A stretch of DNA of 44,637 nucleotides from contig DVMJ01000022.1 in the NCBI GenBank assembly GCA_018715065.1, positions 1 to 44,637 on the forward strand. The letters run 5' to 3'. Positions 1 to 8,381 of this stretch are shown here, piece by piece. Position numbers and translations under genes: made by a program. This DNA is from Fimiplasma intestinipullorum. GTDB taxonomy: Bacteria > Bacillota_I > Bacilli_A > Erysipelotrichales > Coprobacillaceae. Each line of letters opens with the position of its first letter. Position 1 is the first letter of the stretch. Under the pieces are notes generated by a model, which did not search any database, was not told where the DNA came from, and saw only the letters and a program-made list of their open reading frames with translations.

Positions 1-131
1 AGTTTTGCCTCCATCTTCTTTCAGATTCCACCTCACGATGGACACCCTTGATATTGGCTAGTGGTTGGCAGTTGCGACATCGCCCCCACAGCGGACTTTC
101 ACCGCCTAGATATATGCCATGCCCGGCATAC
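1..131 (-). mobile_element. Group II intron, 5' end of domain I (partial, bacterial class C type)
   Basis: Read on the minus strand from 131 downwards, the sequence starts GTATGCCGGGCATGG, has a GGTGAAAGTCC segment, then AAGGGTGTCC, then GGTGGAATCTGAAAGAAG and GGAGGCAAA. These blocks, in this order, match the conserved start of domain I of bacterial group II introns (the Oceanobacillus iheyensis IIC intron has GUGUGCCCGGCAUGG, GGGUGAGAGUCC, AAGGGUGUCC and GGAAUCUGAAGGAAG). The intron runs off the left edge, so its reverse transcriptase ORF and 3' end are not visible. Its first base abuts the T-tract of a rho-independent terminator, which is the known target preference of class C introns. The first five bases are GTATG rather than the usual GTGYG. 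Confidence 0.88.
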
Positions 132-162
132 AAAAAAGAAGGTGAAAAGCATCCACCTTCTT
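132..162 (-). terminator. Rho-independent terminator of the EIIB-like gene, used as intron target
   Basis: On the minus strand a 9-bp stem AAGAAGGTG/CACCTTCTT (162-154 with 144-136) closes a 9-nt loop and is followed by T residues that run straight into the group II intron at 131. It lies just downstream of the EIIB-like stop codon at 170. Confidence 0.85.
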
Positions 163-169
163 CATTTAT

Positions 170-829
170 TTATGCCTGAATCGCTTTGTCAACTAACGCA
201 TCAATTTCCAGAATATTGAAATCGGATAAGCCTAATTCTACAATGACTGCGGAATCTTTGACAGTCTCACGAATCTTATCCATGAAAACCTTATTTTCAG
301 GTCCGACCAGTAAGACATCGAAAGATCCAACACGGCTCGCTAAACTACTTAAGCTTCCACCCGTTGCATTCATTGCAATACCACGGCGATGTGCAGATTC
401 GTTCATCTTCACTGCAAAGGCATTGCTTGTAATACCACTACCACAAATCATTAACACTTTACACATGCTGCGTGGCTGCTTTGGTTCTGCCTTGCTTTCT
501 TCCTGAACCACTGGTTCTTCTTTGGTTTCCTTACCTGCATTCATCGCTTTGTCTACCAGACCATCGATTTTCAGGATGTTGAAGTCTTCAATATCAAGTA
601 AAACAACCTCAGCTTTATCACCAACAGTTTCTTTGATCTTGTCTAAGAATGCTTTACTCTGAGGACCAACTAATAATACATCAAAAGTACCAACCAGCTT
701 GTCAAGAGTAGAAACGGATCCGCCTGTTGCGTTCATCTCGATTCCTCTTTTTTGTGCAGATTCGTTCATCTTCACTGCAAAGGCATTACTTGTAATACCG
801 CTCGCACATAACATCAATACTTTTTTCAT
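170..829 (-). CDS. Tandem PTS EIIB-like protein (lactose/cellobiose type, two fused domains)
   Basis: The 219-residue protein is two EIIB-like domains in a row, about residues 1-98 and 122-219, joined by a Glu/Lys/Pro-rich linker. Each begins with the fold-typical strand and P-loop: KVLMLCASGITS with Cys8, and KVLMICGSGITS with Cys129. The cysteine would be the phosphorylated residue in the lactose/cellobiose EIIB family. The halves share the 16-residue stretch SGITSNAFAVKMNESA. The ATG at 829 is chosen because AGGAGGAG lies just upstream; an in-frame TTG further upstream at 868 has no such site. No EIIC or EIIA gene is visible nearby, so the transported sugar cannot be inferred, and a regulatory role is possible. 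A promoter and a cre-like site lie upstream. Confidence 0.72.
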   Translation of the reverse strand: MKKVLMLCASGITSNAFAVKMNESAQKRGIEMNATGGSVSTLDKLVGTFDVLLVGPQSKAFLDKIKETVGDKAEVVLLDIEDFNILKIDGLVDKAMNAGKETKEEPVVQEESKAEPKQPRSMCKVLMICGSGITSNAFAVKMNESAHRRGIAMNATGGSLSSLASRVGSFDVLLVGPENKVFMDKIRETVKDSAVIVELGLSDFNILEIDALVDKAIQA

Positions 830-856
830 TGATATCTCCTCCTTAACTTCGCCATC

Positions 857-885
857 ATAATAATACAAAAATTTCTAAATGTAAA
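857..885 (-). promoter_or_regulatory. Promoter of the EIIB-like gene
   Basis: On the minus strand, TTTACA (885-880) and TATTAT (862-857) are separated by 17 bp, ending about 27 bp upstream of the start codon at 829. Confidence 0.65.
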
Positions 886-909
886 GTGTTTTTTATAGAT
901 ATTTTCGAT

Positions 910-923
910 TGTTATCGTTAACA
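910..923 (-). promoter_or_regulatory. cre-like (CcpA) operator
   Basis: TGTTAACGATAACA on the minus strand fits every fixed position of the Firmicute catabolite-responsive element TGWNANCGNTNWCA. It lies about 25 bp upstream of the -35 box of the EIIB-like gene. A weaker GCTAACGCTA dyad sits just beyond it (around 935-945). Carbon catabolite control of this PTS-like gene is inferred. Confidence 0.6.
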
Positions 924-962
924 TTTCCAACAGTAGCGTTAGCATCATTTTTGAAAGAGGAT

Positions 963-1454
963 TCACTTTTTGAGCACATAGAGACAATCATCATGGACCT
1001 TATTGCCATAACCTCTGATGGCCTGCGTTAAGATCCCTTCGAGCTGAAAACCTAGACGCTCCAATAGACGGCAACTTGCCTCATTATCTTTAAAGGCCCG
1101 CGCACTAATACAATCATAACGTTCAAATAACTGCCTGATCACCTCTTCCAGTGCCTCACTCATATATCCCTGATGGCTGTATGCTTCACCCAAATAATAC
1201 GAGATCTCACAGGAGTTGACCCCAAAGCGCAAAGAATCCTCACCGGCATAGATGGCACCAATCAGACTACCATCAATCAGCCTTTCGATATACCAGACAT
1301 TGGCTGACTGGGCATCCTGGCTCGCCATTTCCTCTAACTGCTTATCGTTCAGTTCCTGCATACAGTTATAAGCTAAAACAAAAGCACTATTCCGTATCGG
1401 CTTGATTGCCTGCCAATCCTTAGCACGCGCCCGTCTTAATCGAATCCGTTTCAT
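963..1454 (-). CDS. GNAT-family N-acetyltransferase (RimJ/RimL-like)
   Basis: The 163-residue protein has the layout of a GNAT acyltransferase: a central strand region with SCEISYYLGEAYSHQGYMSEAL, corresponding to the acetyl-CoA-binding motif A, and the late NEASCRLLERLGFQLEG segment typical of ribosomal-protein-type acetyltransferases. It would transfer an acetyl group from acetyl-CoA to an amine; the substrate is unknown. The ATG at 1454 is preferred over the GTG at 1463 because AAGGAG lies 8 nt upstream of it. The gene stands alone between guaB and the EIIB-like gene, on the same strand. Confidence 0.75.
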   Translation of the reverse strand: MKRIRLRRARAKDWQAIKPIRNSAFVLAYNCMQELNDKQLEEMASQDAQSANVWYIERLIDGSLIGAIYAGEDSLRFGVNSCEISYYLGEAYSHQGYMSEALEEVIRQLFERYDCISARAFKDNEASCRLLERLGFQLEGILTQAIRGYGNKVHDDCLYVLKK

Positions 1455-1507
1455 CACGTTCACTCCTTAGTCTGCATATTTGTTGATAAAAGATCCCTTC
1501 CTGCGGA

Positions 1508-1537
1508 TAAAAAAAGATAGACGCATGGTCTATCTTT
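1508..1537 (-). terminator. Terminator of guaB
   Basis: A 10-bp stem AAAGATAGAC/GTCTATCTTT with a 5-nt loop is followed by a T-run on the minus strand. The guaB stop codon lies inside the stem. Confidence 0.88.
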
Positions 1538-3044
1538 CTAAAGCATCGATCGTTTTATCTTTGACAACCACGTCATGTGCGCCACCCTCAACAATCGACG
1601 TTGCAGAAACCAGCGTTAAACGGGCTTTCTGCTGTAATTCTTCAATCGTCAAAGCACCGCAGTTACACATCGTGGATTTGATCTTACTTAAGGTCATTTG
1701 AACATTGTCATGTAAGAAACCTGCATATGGTACATAAGAATCGACACCTTCTTCGAATGACAGCTTCTTGTCACCACCCAGGTCATATCGCTGCCAGTTG
1801 CGTGCACGGTTGCTGCCTTCGCCCCAATATTCTTTCATATAGGTACCATTGACTGTGACTTTTTTCGTAGGTGATTCCTCAAAGCGAGAGAAATAACGAC
1901 CCAACATCACGAAATCTGCCCCCATCGCTAAAGCCAGCGTCATATGATAGTCATAAACGATTCCACCATCTGAACAGATTGGGATATAGATACCTGTTTC
2001 TTTAAAGTATTCGTCACGTGCTTTGGCTACTTCGATGACAGCCGTTGCCTGTCCGCGTCCAATTCCCTTGGTTTCACGGGTAATACAAATAGAACCGCCG
2101 CCAATACCGATCTTAACAAAGTCAGCACCAGCTTTAGCTAAGAAGAGGAAACCATCACGATCGACGACATTTCCTGCACCCACCTTGACGCTGTCACCAT
2201 AATGTTCGCGGATCCAGGCGATCGTACGTGCCTGCCATTCTGAGAAACCTTCTGAAGAATCGATACAGAGCACATCCACCCCTGCTTCAACCAGGGCAGG
2301 AACACGCGTTTCATAGTCTCGCGTATTGATACCGGCACCCACAATATAGCGTTTGCCTTCATCCAATAATTCATTCTGATTCTCTTTGTGATCATCATAA
2401 TCTTTACGGAAAACCAGATATTTTAAACACTGATTCTCATCAACGATAGGTAAGGTGTTCAGCTTGTGATCCCAGATCATGTTATTGGCTTCTTTCAAAG
2501 TGATGCCTTCCTTAGCATAGACCAGATCTTCAAATTTTGTCATGAATTCAGATACCTTTGTATCGCCAGACATTCTGGAAACACGATAGTCACGGCTGGT
2601 TACCAGACCCACTAAACGACCGTCAGCCTGACCATTTTCAGTTACAGCCATCGTCGAATGACCTGTTTTTTCTAAAAGATCCAGAACATCCTGTAAAGTC
2701 GCATCTGGAGCGATATTAGAATCACTGACAACAAAACCTGCCTTGTAGTTTTTGACACGGGCTACCATCGCCGCTTCACTGCTGGCTGACTGGGACCCAT
2801 AGATGAATGCCACGCCGCCTTCTTTCGCTAAAGCGATGGCTAAGCGTTCACCGGATACAGCCTGCATAATGGCAGATACCATTGGGATGTTCATCGTTAA
2901 CGGACATTCTTCCTGTCCTTTTTTATATTTCACTAAAGGCGTTTTCAAGCTTACATTGGCAGGTACATGCTCAGCTGAAGAATAACCAGGTACAAGTAAG
3001 TATTCGCCAAATGTATGCGAAGGTTGATCAAAATAGTAAGCCAT
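1530..3044 (-). CDS. guaB: Inosine-5'-monophosphate dehydrogenase
   Basis: The 504-residue protein catalyses NAD-dependent oxidation of IMP to XMP, the committed step of guanine nucleotide synthesis. An N-terminal barrel portion is followed by a CBS-domain insert at roughly residues 110-225, then the rest of the barrel. The catalytic loop GIGGGSICITRE carries the nucleophilic cysteine at residue 320. The flap contains RNWQRY, whose Arg-Tyr pair activates water. The sequence resembles, nearly throughout, the IMPDH of the protist Tritrichomonas foetus (503 residues, Cys319) as I remember it, more than the usual Bacillus enzyme; examples are the TKGIGRGQATAV loop, CSDGGIVYDYH and EGGAHDV. It has its own promoter and terminator and is not in an operon. 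Confidence 0.95.
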   Translation of the reverse strand: MAYYFDQPSHTFGEYLLVPGYSSAEHVPANVSLKTPLVKYKKGQEECPLTMNIPMVSAIMQAVSGERLAIALAKEGGVAFIYGSQSASSEAAMVARVKNYKAGFVVSDSNIAPDATLQDVLDLLEKTGHSTMAVTENGQADGRLVGLVTSRDYRVSRMSGDTKVSEFMTKFEDLVYAKEGITLKEANNMIWDHKLNTLPIVDENQCLKYLVFRKDYDDHKENQNELLDEGKRYIVGAGINTRDYETRVPALVEAGVDVLCIDSSEGFSEWQARTIAWIREHYGDSVKVGAGNVVDRDGFLFLAKAGADFVKIGIGGGSICITRETKGIGRGQATAVIEVAKARDEYFKETGIYIPICSDGGIVYDYHMTLALAMGADFVMLGRYFSRFEESPTKKVTVNGTYMKEYWGEGSNRARNWQRYDLGGDKKLSFEEGVDSYVPYAGFLHDNVQMTLSKIKSTMCNCGALTIEELQQKARLTLVSATSIVEGGAHDVVVKDKTIDALER

Positions 3045-3097
3045 TTCTCAAGTCTCCTTTTCTTTCATTGTCTTTGTCTTGTTAATTGATTTTTCTA

Positions 3098-3126
3098 ATT
3101 ATAATCTATTCGTGTTCAAAGCGCAA
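3098..3126 (-). promoter_or_regulatory. Promoter of guaB
   Basis: On the minus strand, TTGCGC (3126-3121) and TATAAT (3103-3098) are 17 bp apart. The transcript would start about 45 bp upstream of the guaB start codon. No purine riboswitch fold was found in this leader. Confidence 0.65.
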
Positions 3127-3247
3127 TAGATTTTTTCAATTTTATATGATAATTTCAATAAAATTTGAAATTCGACCTATCCGTCAAACGGCCTTTCTGA
3201 CTTCTTCTATTACTTAAATGAGTTGGCTGATTTCGAAAAATCAAAAA

Positions 3248-3961
3248 CTATTGTCCTAAACGTTCGGCAATTTTCTCTTCGATACGGTGTTGTACGAGAG
3301 CGGCAATTTCGTTTGAGCTCAGATCCTGATATTCTTCATAAGGAATCGGTTTGAGATAATGTACCTCTGGGTAGACCTTACGAATACTTTTACGGTCAAA
3401 GACCTGAAAACTGTTGATCAAAGCCACCGGTACAATGGTAGCCTTGGCATTGGAAGCACTTTTGAATGTTCCGCCTTTAAACTCCCCTAAATGATTGCCA
3501 TTTTTAGAACGGGTCCCTTCCGGGAAAATAATGTAGTTAATGCCTTTTTTGAGATCTTTACTGACTTCATGAATGACCCGAATAGACTGACGCAGATTAT
3601 CACGCTCCATTCCACGTGCCTGCAGCAGATCGACGAGATCCTTGACAAAGAAAGTTTGGGTCAGTTCGATCTTGACCACTGCCGTTGTAAAATGTGGATG
3701 GGTATAACAGATCAGGACCGGATCAAAAAGCCCCTGGTGATTAGGTGCCAACAGATAGCCGTCTTCATCAGGCAGATTTTCAACCCCGCTCACAATCGGT
3801 TTGATCGAACCATGTTTAATGATCCAATTGCAAATGCGTTTAGCTAAACGATACCGCTCATCTAAGCTGACGTTGGGATCGTCCTTGATCTTTTTTAACT
3901 GGGAATACCAGCCTGGCAGACTGAAGATTCCTCTAATGACAAGCATGACAATTCTAAGCAT
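3248..3961 (-). CDS. plsC: 1-acyl-sn-glycerol-3-phosphate acyltransferase
   Basis: The 237-residue membrane-associated enzyme acylates lysophosphatidic acid to phosphatidic acid. Visible PlsC motifs are NHQGLFDP (catalytic NHxxxxD) near residue 75, and FPEGTRSKNG (acceptor-binding EGTR) near residue 150. A hydrophobic N-terminus precedes the catalytic domain. The start codon overlaps the end of folA by 8 nt, and a GGAGG site lies inside folA. It is therefore the last gene of the thyA-folA-plsC group and of the longer run beginning at 12107. Confidence 0.9.
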   Translation of the reverse strand: MLRIVMLVIRGIFSLPGWYSQLKKIKDDPNVSLDERYRLAKRICNWIIKHGSIKPIVSGVENLPDEDGYLLAPNHQGLFDPVLICYTHPHFTTAVVKIELTQTFFVKDLVDLLQARGMERDNLRQSIRVIHEVSKDLKKGINYIIFPEGTRSKNGNHLGEFKGGTFKSASNAKATIVPVALINSFQVFDRKSIRKVYPEVHYLKPIPYEEYQDLSSNEIAALVQHRIEEKIAERLGQ

Positions 3962-4433
3962 ATGGCTTCCTCCGATAGATTTCTAATGTAAATGTTTCTT
4001 TAGGTTCACAGTGATCCAGCTCGAAATAAGCACTGAAATCAGCCAACCAGGCATCCCCTTGATGATCCCCTGGAATACGCGATAACAGGATCTGATCCGC
4101 CCAGGGATAACACTGCTTATAGATCGAGGCCCCACCGCAAATATAAAGTTCCTCTTTGGACTGGCGATAAGCTTGCAGCACTTCTTCTAAAGAGCTGACC
4201 CAGCGCGCACCTTCAGGCAGATCTAAAGGCTGACTGGAGAGCACCAGCGTCTGGCGTTTTGGTAAAGGACGTCCGATCGCTTCATAGGTCTTTCGCCCCA
4301 TCAGGATCGTATGATTCAGTGTCGTCTTTTTGAAATGGGCAAAATCCTCCGCATGATGCCAGGGCATGCCTGAGGGACTCTGACTGTCTCCAATCAGGTT
4401 ATGCCGGTCACAGGCAACGATGATCGTAATCAT
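3954..4433 (-). CDS. folA: Dihydrofolate reductase
   Basis: The 159-residue enzyme reduces dihydrofolate to tetrahydrofolate with NADPH. Visible family features are the N-terminal strand ITIIVACDRHNLIG, PWHHAEDFAHFKK with the acidic catalytic residue, MGRKTYEAIGRPLP for NADPH binding, and ELYICGGASIYKQ. Its ATG shares one base with the thyA stop (TAATG), a typical translational coupling. The pairing makes sense because thymidylate synthase converts methylene-THF to DHF, which this enzyme recycles. Confidence 0.95.
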   Translation of the reverse strand: MITIIVACDRHNLIGDSQSPSGMPWHHAEDFAHFKKTTLNHTILMGRKTYEAIGRPLPKRQTLVLSSQPLDLPEGARWVSSLEEVLQAYRQSKEELYICGGASIYKQCYPWADQILLSRIPGDHQGDAWLADFSAYFELDHCEPKETFTLEIYRRKPYA

Positions 4434-5320
4434 TAGACACTGACCTTCCCTTTCAAACGCCCGTGGCTGCGATAGTTGACAATCTGGATATCTTCGATCT
4501 TGAAATCAAAGATGGACTTCACTTCCGGATTCAAAACGAGCTGACATTTTGGATACGGTTCACGCTCCAGCTGTTGTCTGATGACCTCAATGTGATCTTT
4601 ATAGATGTGGGCGTCACCGATCGTATGGATAAATTCCTTCGCCTGGTAACCACAAACCTGAGCCAGCATTGCCGTAAACAGGGCATAGGAGGCAATATTA
4701 AACGGCACGCCTAAAAATGTATCTGCGCTGCGCTGATAGAGCTGACTAGATAAATACTTGCGGTCATGGGATACATAGAACTGTATAAATGCGTGACAAG
4801 GCGGTAAGGCCATCTCATCAACCTGCGCCGGATTCCAGGCACAGATGATATGCCGACGTGAAAACGGATTATTTTTCAGACTGTCTACCAGCTTGGCCAG
4901 CTGATCGACGCCCTGATCATTAAAGTTACGCCACTGATGTCCATAGACCGGACCGAGCTCACCGTATTTAACCACAAAAGGATCATCAGCCGGGAGGGCT
5001 TTGATCTTTGCAACGAATTCCTCCATGCTCTCTCCCTGGTAATCCGCTGATTTTGTGTATGCCTCATATGGCCAATCATTCCAGATCTTCACATTACGAT
5101 CGACCAGATACTTAATATTCGTATCTCCCTTGATAAACCAAAGGAGCTCTTCGGCAATTGGTCTTAAATACATTTTCTTTGTCGTCAATAAAGGAAAACC
5201 ATCGTCAAGACGATAACGGGTCTGATAACCAAAGACGCTGCGCGTCCCGGTTCCTGTACGATCATCACGATCTTCACCGTTTTCCAGAATATAACGGCAC
5301 ATGTCTAAATATTCTTTCAT
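4433..5320 (-). CDS. thyA: Thymidylate synthase
   Basis: The 295-residue enzyme methylates dUMP to dTMP using methylene-tetrahydrofolate. Clear ThyA features are RTGTGTRSVFGYQ near the N-terminus (phosphate binding), the catalytic cysteine in LPPCHAFIQFYV, QLYQRSADTFLGVPFNIASYA, and HIYKDHIEVIRQQL. The ATG at 5320 is used because it begins MKEYLDMC like other family members and has GGGGTG 6 nt upstream; a GTG at 5329 is less likely. A TATAAT box at the end of the upstream gene may give it an internal promoter. Confidence 0.96.
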   Translation of the reverse strand: MKEYLDMCRYILENGEDRDDRTGTGTRSVFGYQTRYRLDDGFPLLTTKKMYLRPIAEELLWFIKGDTNIKYLVDRNVKIWNDWPYEAYTKSADYQGESMEEFVAKIKALPADDPFVVKYGELGPVYGHQWRNFNDQGVDQLAKLVDSLKNNPFSRRHIICAWNPAQVDEMALPPCHAFIQFYVSHDRKYLSSQLYQRSADTFLGVPFNIASYALFTAMLAQVCGYQAKEFIHTIGDAHIYKDHIEVIRQQLEREPYPKCQLVLNPEVKSIFDFKIEDIQIVNYRSHGRLKGKVSV

Positions 5321-5338
5321 TATTTTCACCCCAGTCCA

Positions 5339-6673
5339 TTATACTATATTTTTTTCTTCGTTTAAACTAGCGGACCTTTTTTTTGCCTCAGCACTGAAGG
5401 TCGTCATTTGACTGGCTAGATCCTGGCGAAGCTGCGCCAGATCCTGATGCACTAAACGATGCTCATGCACCAGCAGGTTTCCATTGACATAGACTTCCTG
5501 CACATTGGAGGCATTGGCACTGTAGACCAGCACTGCATAAGGATCGTGAACAGGAAACATATTCACGCCATCCATATCCATCAGGATAAAATCGGCTTTC
5601 TTGCCGGCTTCCAGTGAACCGATCTGTTGGGCCAGCCCGAGCGTCTCTGCCCCGCCGTAAGTCGCTAAGCGTACCACCTGACTGGCTGGAAAAATGGATC
5701 GATCATGAAGCCAGGTCTTTTGAAAACTCGGAATCAGACGCATCTGTACAAACAGATCCAGGGTATTCCCACTGGATGGGCCATCTGTGCCCAGACCGAC
5801 ACGTACACCGGCGGCTAGAAGCTGATCTAAAGGCGCCACGCCTTTGCCAGCTTTTGTATTGGCTCCGATACAATGGATCAGGGAAACATCATGCTGCTTC
5901 ATCAGTTCAATATCATGCGGTGTTAAATGAATGCCATGGACCATGATCAACCGTGAGCTCAAGACACCGATATGATCTAAATATTCAACCGGTGTCATGG
6001 CATAGTTTTCCTCAAATGCCTGCATCTCATAATCCATTTCAGATACATGCATCATCCAGGGAATCTGATAAGCCTGGCTCAAAGCATCGACCTGCTGCAA
6101 CACTTCCTTAGGATTCGTATTGGTCGCATGTGGGGCAATCATGACCCGCAGTAAAGGATGAGCAGGATAAGCCGCCATTTTTTTAGCTATCTCCAGTCCC
6201 CCAAAAGGACGGGTCGTATCACAGGTGGCAAAATCGATGATCGTTTCACCTAGCAGGGCCCGCATCCCCATCTCACTTGCTGCCTTGTAAACAGCATCTT
6301 CAAAATAGTACATATCTGCCACACAGGTCACCCCGCCAAGCAGCATTTCCGCCATGGCGTATTTCGTGCTGGCCACGACCAGTTCAGAGGTCATGCAGGC
6401 ATTCTCTAATGGAAATAGGAAGCGGCGTAAGCGATCAGGACAATCATCCCCCAAAGAGCGAAAAGGGATCATCCCCAGGTGGCTATGTCCATTGACAAAC
6501 CCCGGCAATAACAGGCGATGCTTGCCATGAATGATCCTGCCCTCAAAACCAGCGGGCGGGATTTGTCCGACTTCGATGATCGTGTCATCCTCAAAAATCA
6601 GATAGCCATCCTCAAAAACATCCATCTTGGCATTCATGGTCAGAATATACGCCTGATCAATCATTGTCTTCAT
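5339..6673 (-). CDS. Amidohydrolase of the MTA/SAH deaminase - SsnA family (purine deaminase-like)
   Basis: The 444-residue protein is a COG0402-type metal-dependent deaminase. It shows GFVNGHSHLGM (metal-binding HxH near residue 65), HVSEMDYE (His and Glu), VHGIHL (metal His) and GTDGPSSGNTLDLF (metal Asp). Such enzymes deaminate purine bases or S-adenosylhomocysteine/methylthioadenosine, and the exact substrate cannot be read from sequence. The first 17 nt overlap the end of the adenine deaminase gene, and both sit behind a guanine-class riboswitch, so a guanine or adenine-derivative deaminase role in purine salvage is a reasonable inference. Confidence 0.82.
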   Translation of the reverse strand: MKTMIDQAYILTMNAKMDVFEDGYLIFEDDTIIEVGQIPPAGFEGRIIHGKHRLLLPGFVNGHSHLGMIPFRSLGDDCPDRLRRFLFPLENACMTSELVVASTKYAMAEMLLGGVTCVADMYYFEDAVYKAASEMGMRALLGETIIDFATCDTTRPFGGLEIAKKMAAYPAHPLLRVMIAPHATNTNPKEVLQQVDALSQAYQIPWMMHVSEMDYEMQAFEENYAMTPVEYLDHIGVLSSRLIMVHGIHLTPHDIELMKQHDVSLIHCIGANTKAGKGVAPLDQLLAAGVRVGLGTDGPSSGNTLDLFVQMRLIPSFQKTWLHDRSIFPASQVVRLATYGGAETLGLAQQIGSLEAGKKADFILMDMDGVNMFPVHDPYAVLVYSANASNVQEVYVNGNLLVHEHRLVHQDLAQLRQDLASQMTTFSAEAKKRSASLNEEKNIV

Positions 6674-8381
6674 CTGTCAACACCCTTTCTATACATGGTA
6701 TGATTTGTTGTCGGCGACAGTCAATCAAGCCGGCATCCGTGATCTTCAGTTCCGGTGAAACAGGCAAGGATAAAGTCGCAAATGACATGATCGGATGATC
6801 ATGGACATACCCGGCCTGACGCATGCGCCGGGTCACTTCTTCGAGTTCGCTGGCAGTGACTGCAAGCGGACCATCGCTGATGATCCCACCTACCGGAAGA
6901 TGAACCATAGCCTGACCGTGGTCATCAACAATGCCATATCCTCCCTGACAGGCAATGACTTGATTAGCGATCTTGCACATTTTTTTGGCGTCATTTCCCA
7001 TTACCATCAGATTATGATGATCATGAGCCCAGCTGGTCGCTAATGCCGCAGAGGACTGGAGCGCGTTTCGTACAAAGCCGAAAGCATGCTGACCATTTTT
7101 GCCATAGCGCTCAAACACCATGACTAGATTCAAACCGACCTTTTCATAGGCAATCTGTCCATTGATGATCGGAATGCTTTCGATCACGCGATGTGTAAAG
7201 GTAGAATGCGGTTCGATGACCATCACGTTTGCCTGCACCGCCTTCCCCTGATAACCATGTAATTGGAAGATCTCCTCCGTGAGCGGATCTAAGTGAATTG
7301 AATGATAGAGAGATAAAGAAAAGGAAGCTTCAGGAATAGGGTAGGATGCTATCGGCTTGCCATCCTTAAAGACAGCTTCGATCTGCCAGCTGGCGATATC
7401 TCGCAGCAAGACCAGATCCGCTTTCTTACCCGGGGCAATCATCCCTCGATCGTCCAAATGCATACGTCTGGCTGGAGTATAGGTCGCACAGTAGATGGCT
7501 TGGGTCTGCGGCATCCCGTATGCCATCGCCTTTTTGACCACCTCGTTGAGATGTCCTTTCGCATAGAGCTTATCGGCCATGCAATCATCTGTCACAAAGC
7601 AAAAATGATCGTAAAGCGCATGCGTAACCAGGGTTTGGACATTCTCAAGTGTCACGGATTTATCCTGAATCTCTAAGAACATCCCCTTGGCTGCCTTCTC
7701 TAGGATTGAGGCAGGTGTCTGGTGCGTATGATCCGCATCGACGCCGGCAGCTAAATAGATGGACAGATCCTGACCTGTGAGTTTAGGACAATGTCCCTCA
7801 ATCAAAAAATCAGGACGCATTTGTTTACATAATTGAATCAGACGTCTTGTCTTTGAATCTTCCTGTTTCAGATCATTAAAATTCATCACTTCACCCAGAC
7901 AGCGCATATGTGGATCTTTCAACAGCTCAGACACCTCTCCCTCATCCAGGATGCCCCCTGTTGTTTCCAGATCCTCTCGTGTTGATGGAACAGAAGAAGG
8001 GATACCAAAAAAAATATCCAATGACAAAGCATTGGATATCATCTCATGAATTCCCTCCAGACCAGCCACATTGGCAATTTCGTGAGGATCCGCAACAAGC
8101 GTTGTTGTTCCCCAACGTAAGGCCTGCTTGTAAAAAGCGCCGGGCCAGGTCATTGAACTTTCAATATGCATATGAATGTCAACCAGTCCCGGAATGAGAT
8201 ACTTACCACTGCCATCAAGCGTTTTCTGGCTGTCTAAGGCAAGTGCCTTGTCGACATCCACGATGAGACCATCCTTAACGGCGACATCTTTTTGGACGAA
8301 TCGGCACAAGGCACTTTCAAAGACATATGCGTTTTGAATCAAAAGATCACAGGATCTTAACCATTTAAGGTTTGATTCCAT
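6657..8381 (-). CDS. ade: Adenine deaminase
   Basis: The roughly 574-residue enzyme converts adenine to hypoxanthine and ammonia. Family motifs include LIPGLVDIHMHIESSM, with metal-binding histidines, around residue 65; GTTTLVADPHEIANV; GHCPKLTG; and the C-terminal PVGGIISDGPLA, a hallmark of bacterial adenine deaminases. The N-terminus is uncertain. The ATG at 8381 and a GTG at 8393 both lie inside the 3' end of the upstream substrate-binding protein gene, so the two genes overlap. It is in the same run as the riboswitch-controlled importer, consistent with adenine or purine salvage. Confidence 0.93.
   Translation of the reverse strand: MESNLKWLRSCDLLIQNAYVFESALCRFVQKDVAVKDGLIVDVDKALALDSQKTLDGSGKYLIPGLVDIHMHIESSMTWPGAFYKQALRWGTTTLVADPHEIANVAGLEGIHEMISNALSLDIFFGIPSSVPSTREDLETTGGILDEGEVSELLKDPHMRCLGEVMNFNDLKQEDSKTRRLIQLCKQMRPDFLIEGHCPKLTGQDLSIYLAAGVDADHTHQTPASILEKAAKGMFLEIQDKSVTLENVQTLVTHALYDHFCFVTDDCMADKLYAKGHLNEVVKKAMAYGMPQTQAIYCATYTPARRMHLDDRGMIAPGKKADLVLLRDIASWQIEAVFKDGKPIASYPIPEASFSLSLYHSIHLDPLTEEIFQLHGYQGKAVQANVMVIEPHSTFTHRVIESIPIINGQIAYEKVGLNLVMVFERYGKNGQHAFGFVRNALQSSAALATSWAHDHHNLMVMGNDAKKMCKIANQVIACQGGYGIVDDHGQAMVHLPVGGIISDGPLAVTASELEEVTRRMRQAGYVHDHPIMSFATLSLPVSPELKITDAGLIDCRRQQIIPCIERVLTDEDND

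Noticed and set aside
3045..3247. Purine riboswitch in front of guaB
   Set aside because: The leader lacks the TTTCTACC core and the P2/P3 loop pattern; only a promoter and an ordinary AT-rich leader are visible.
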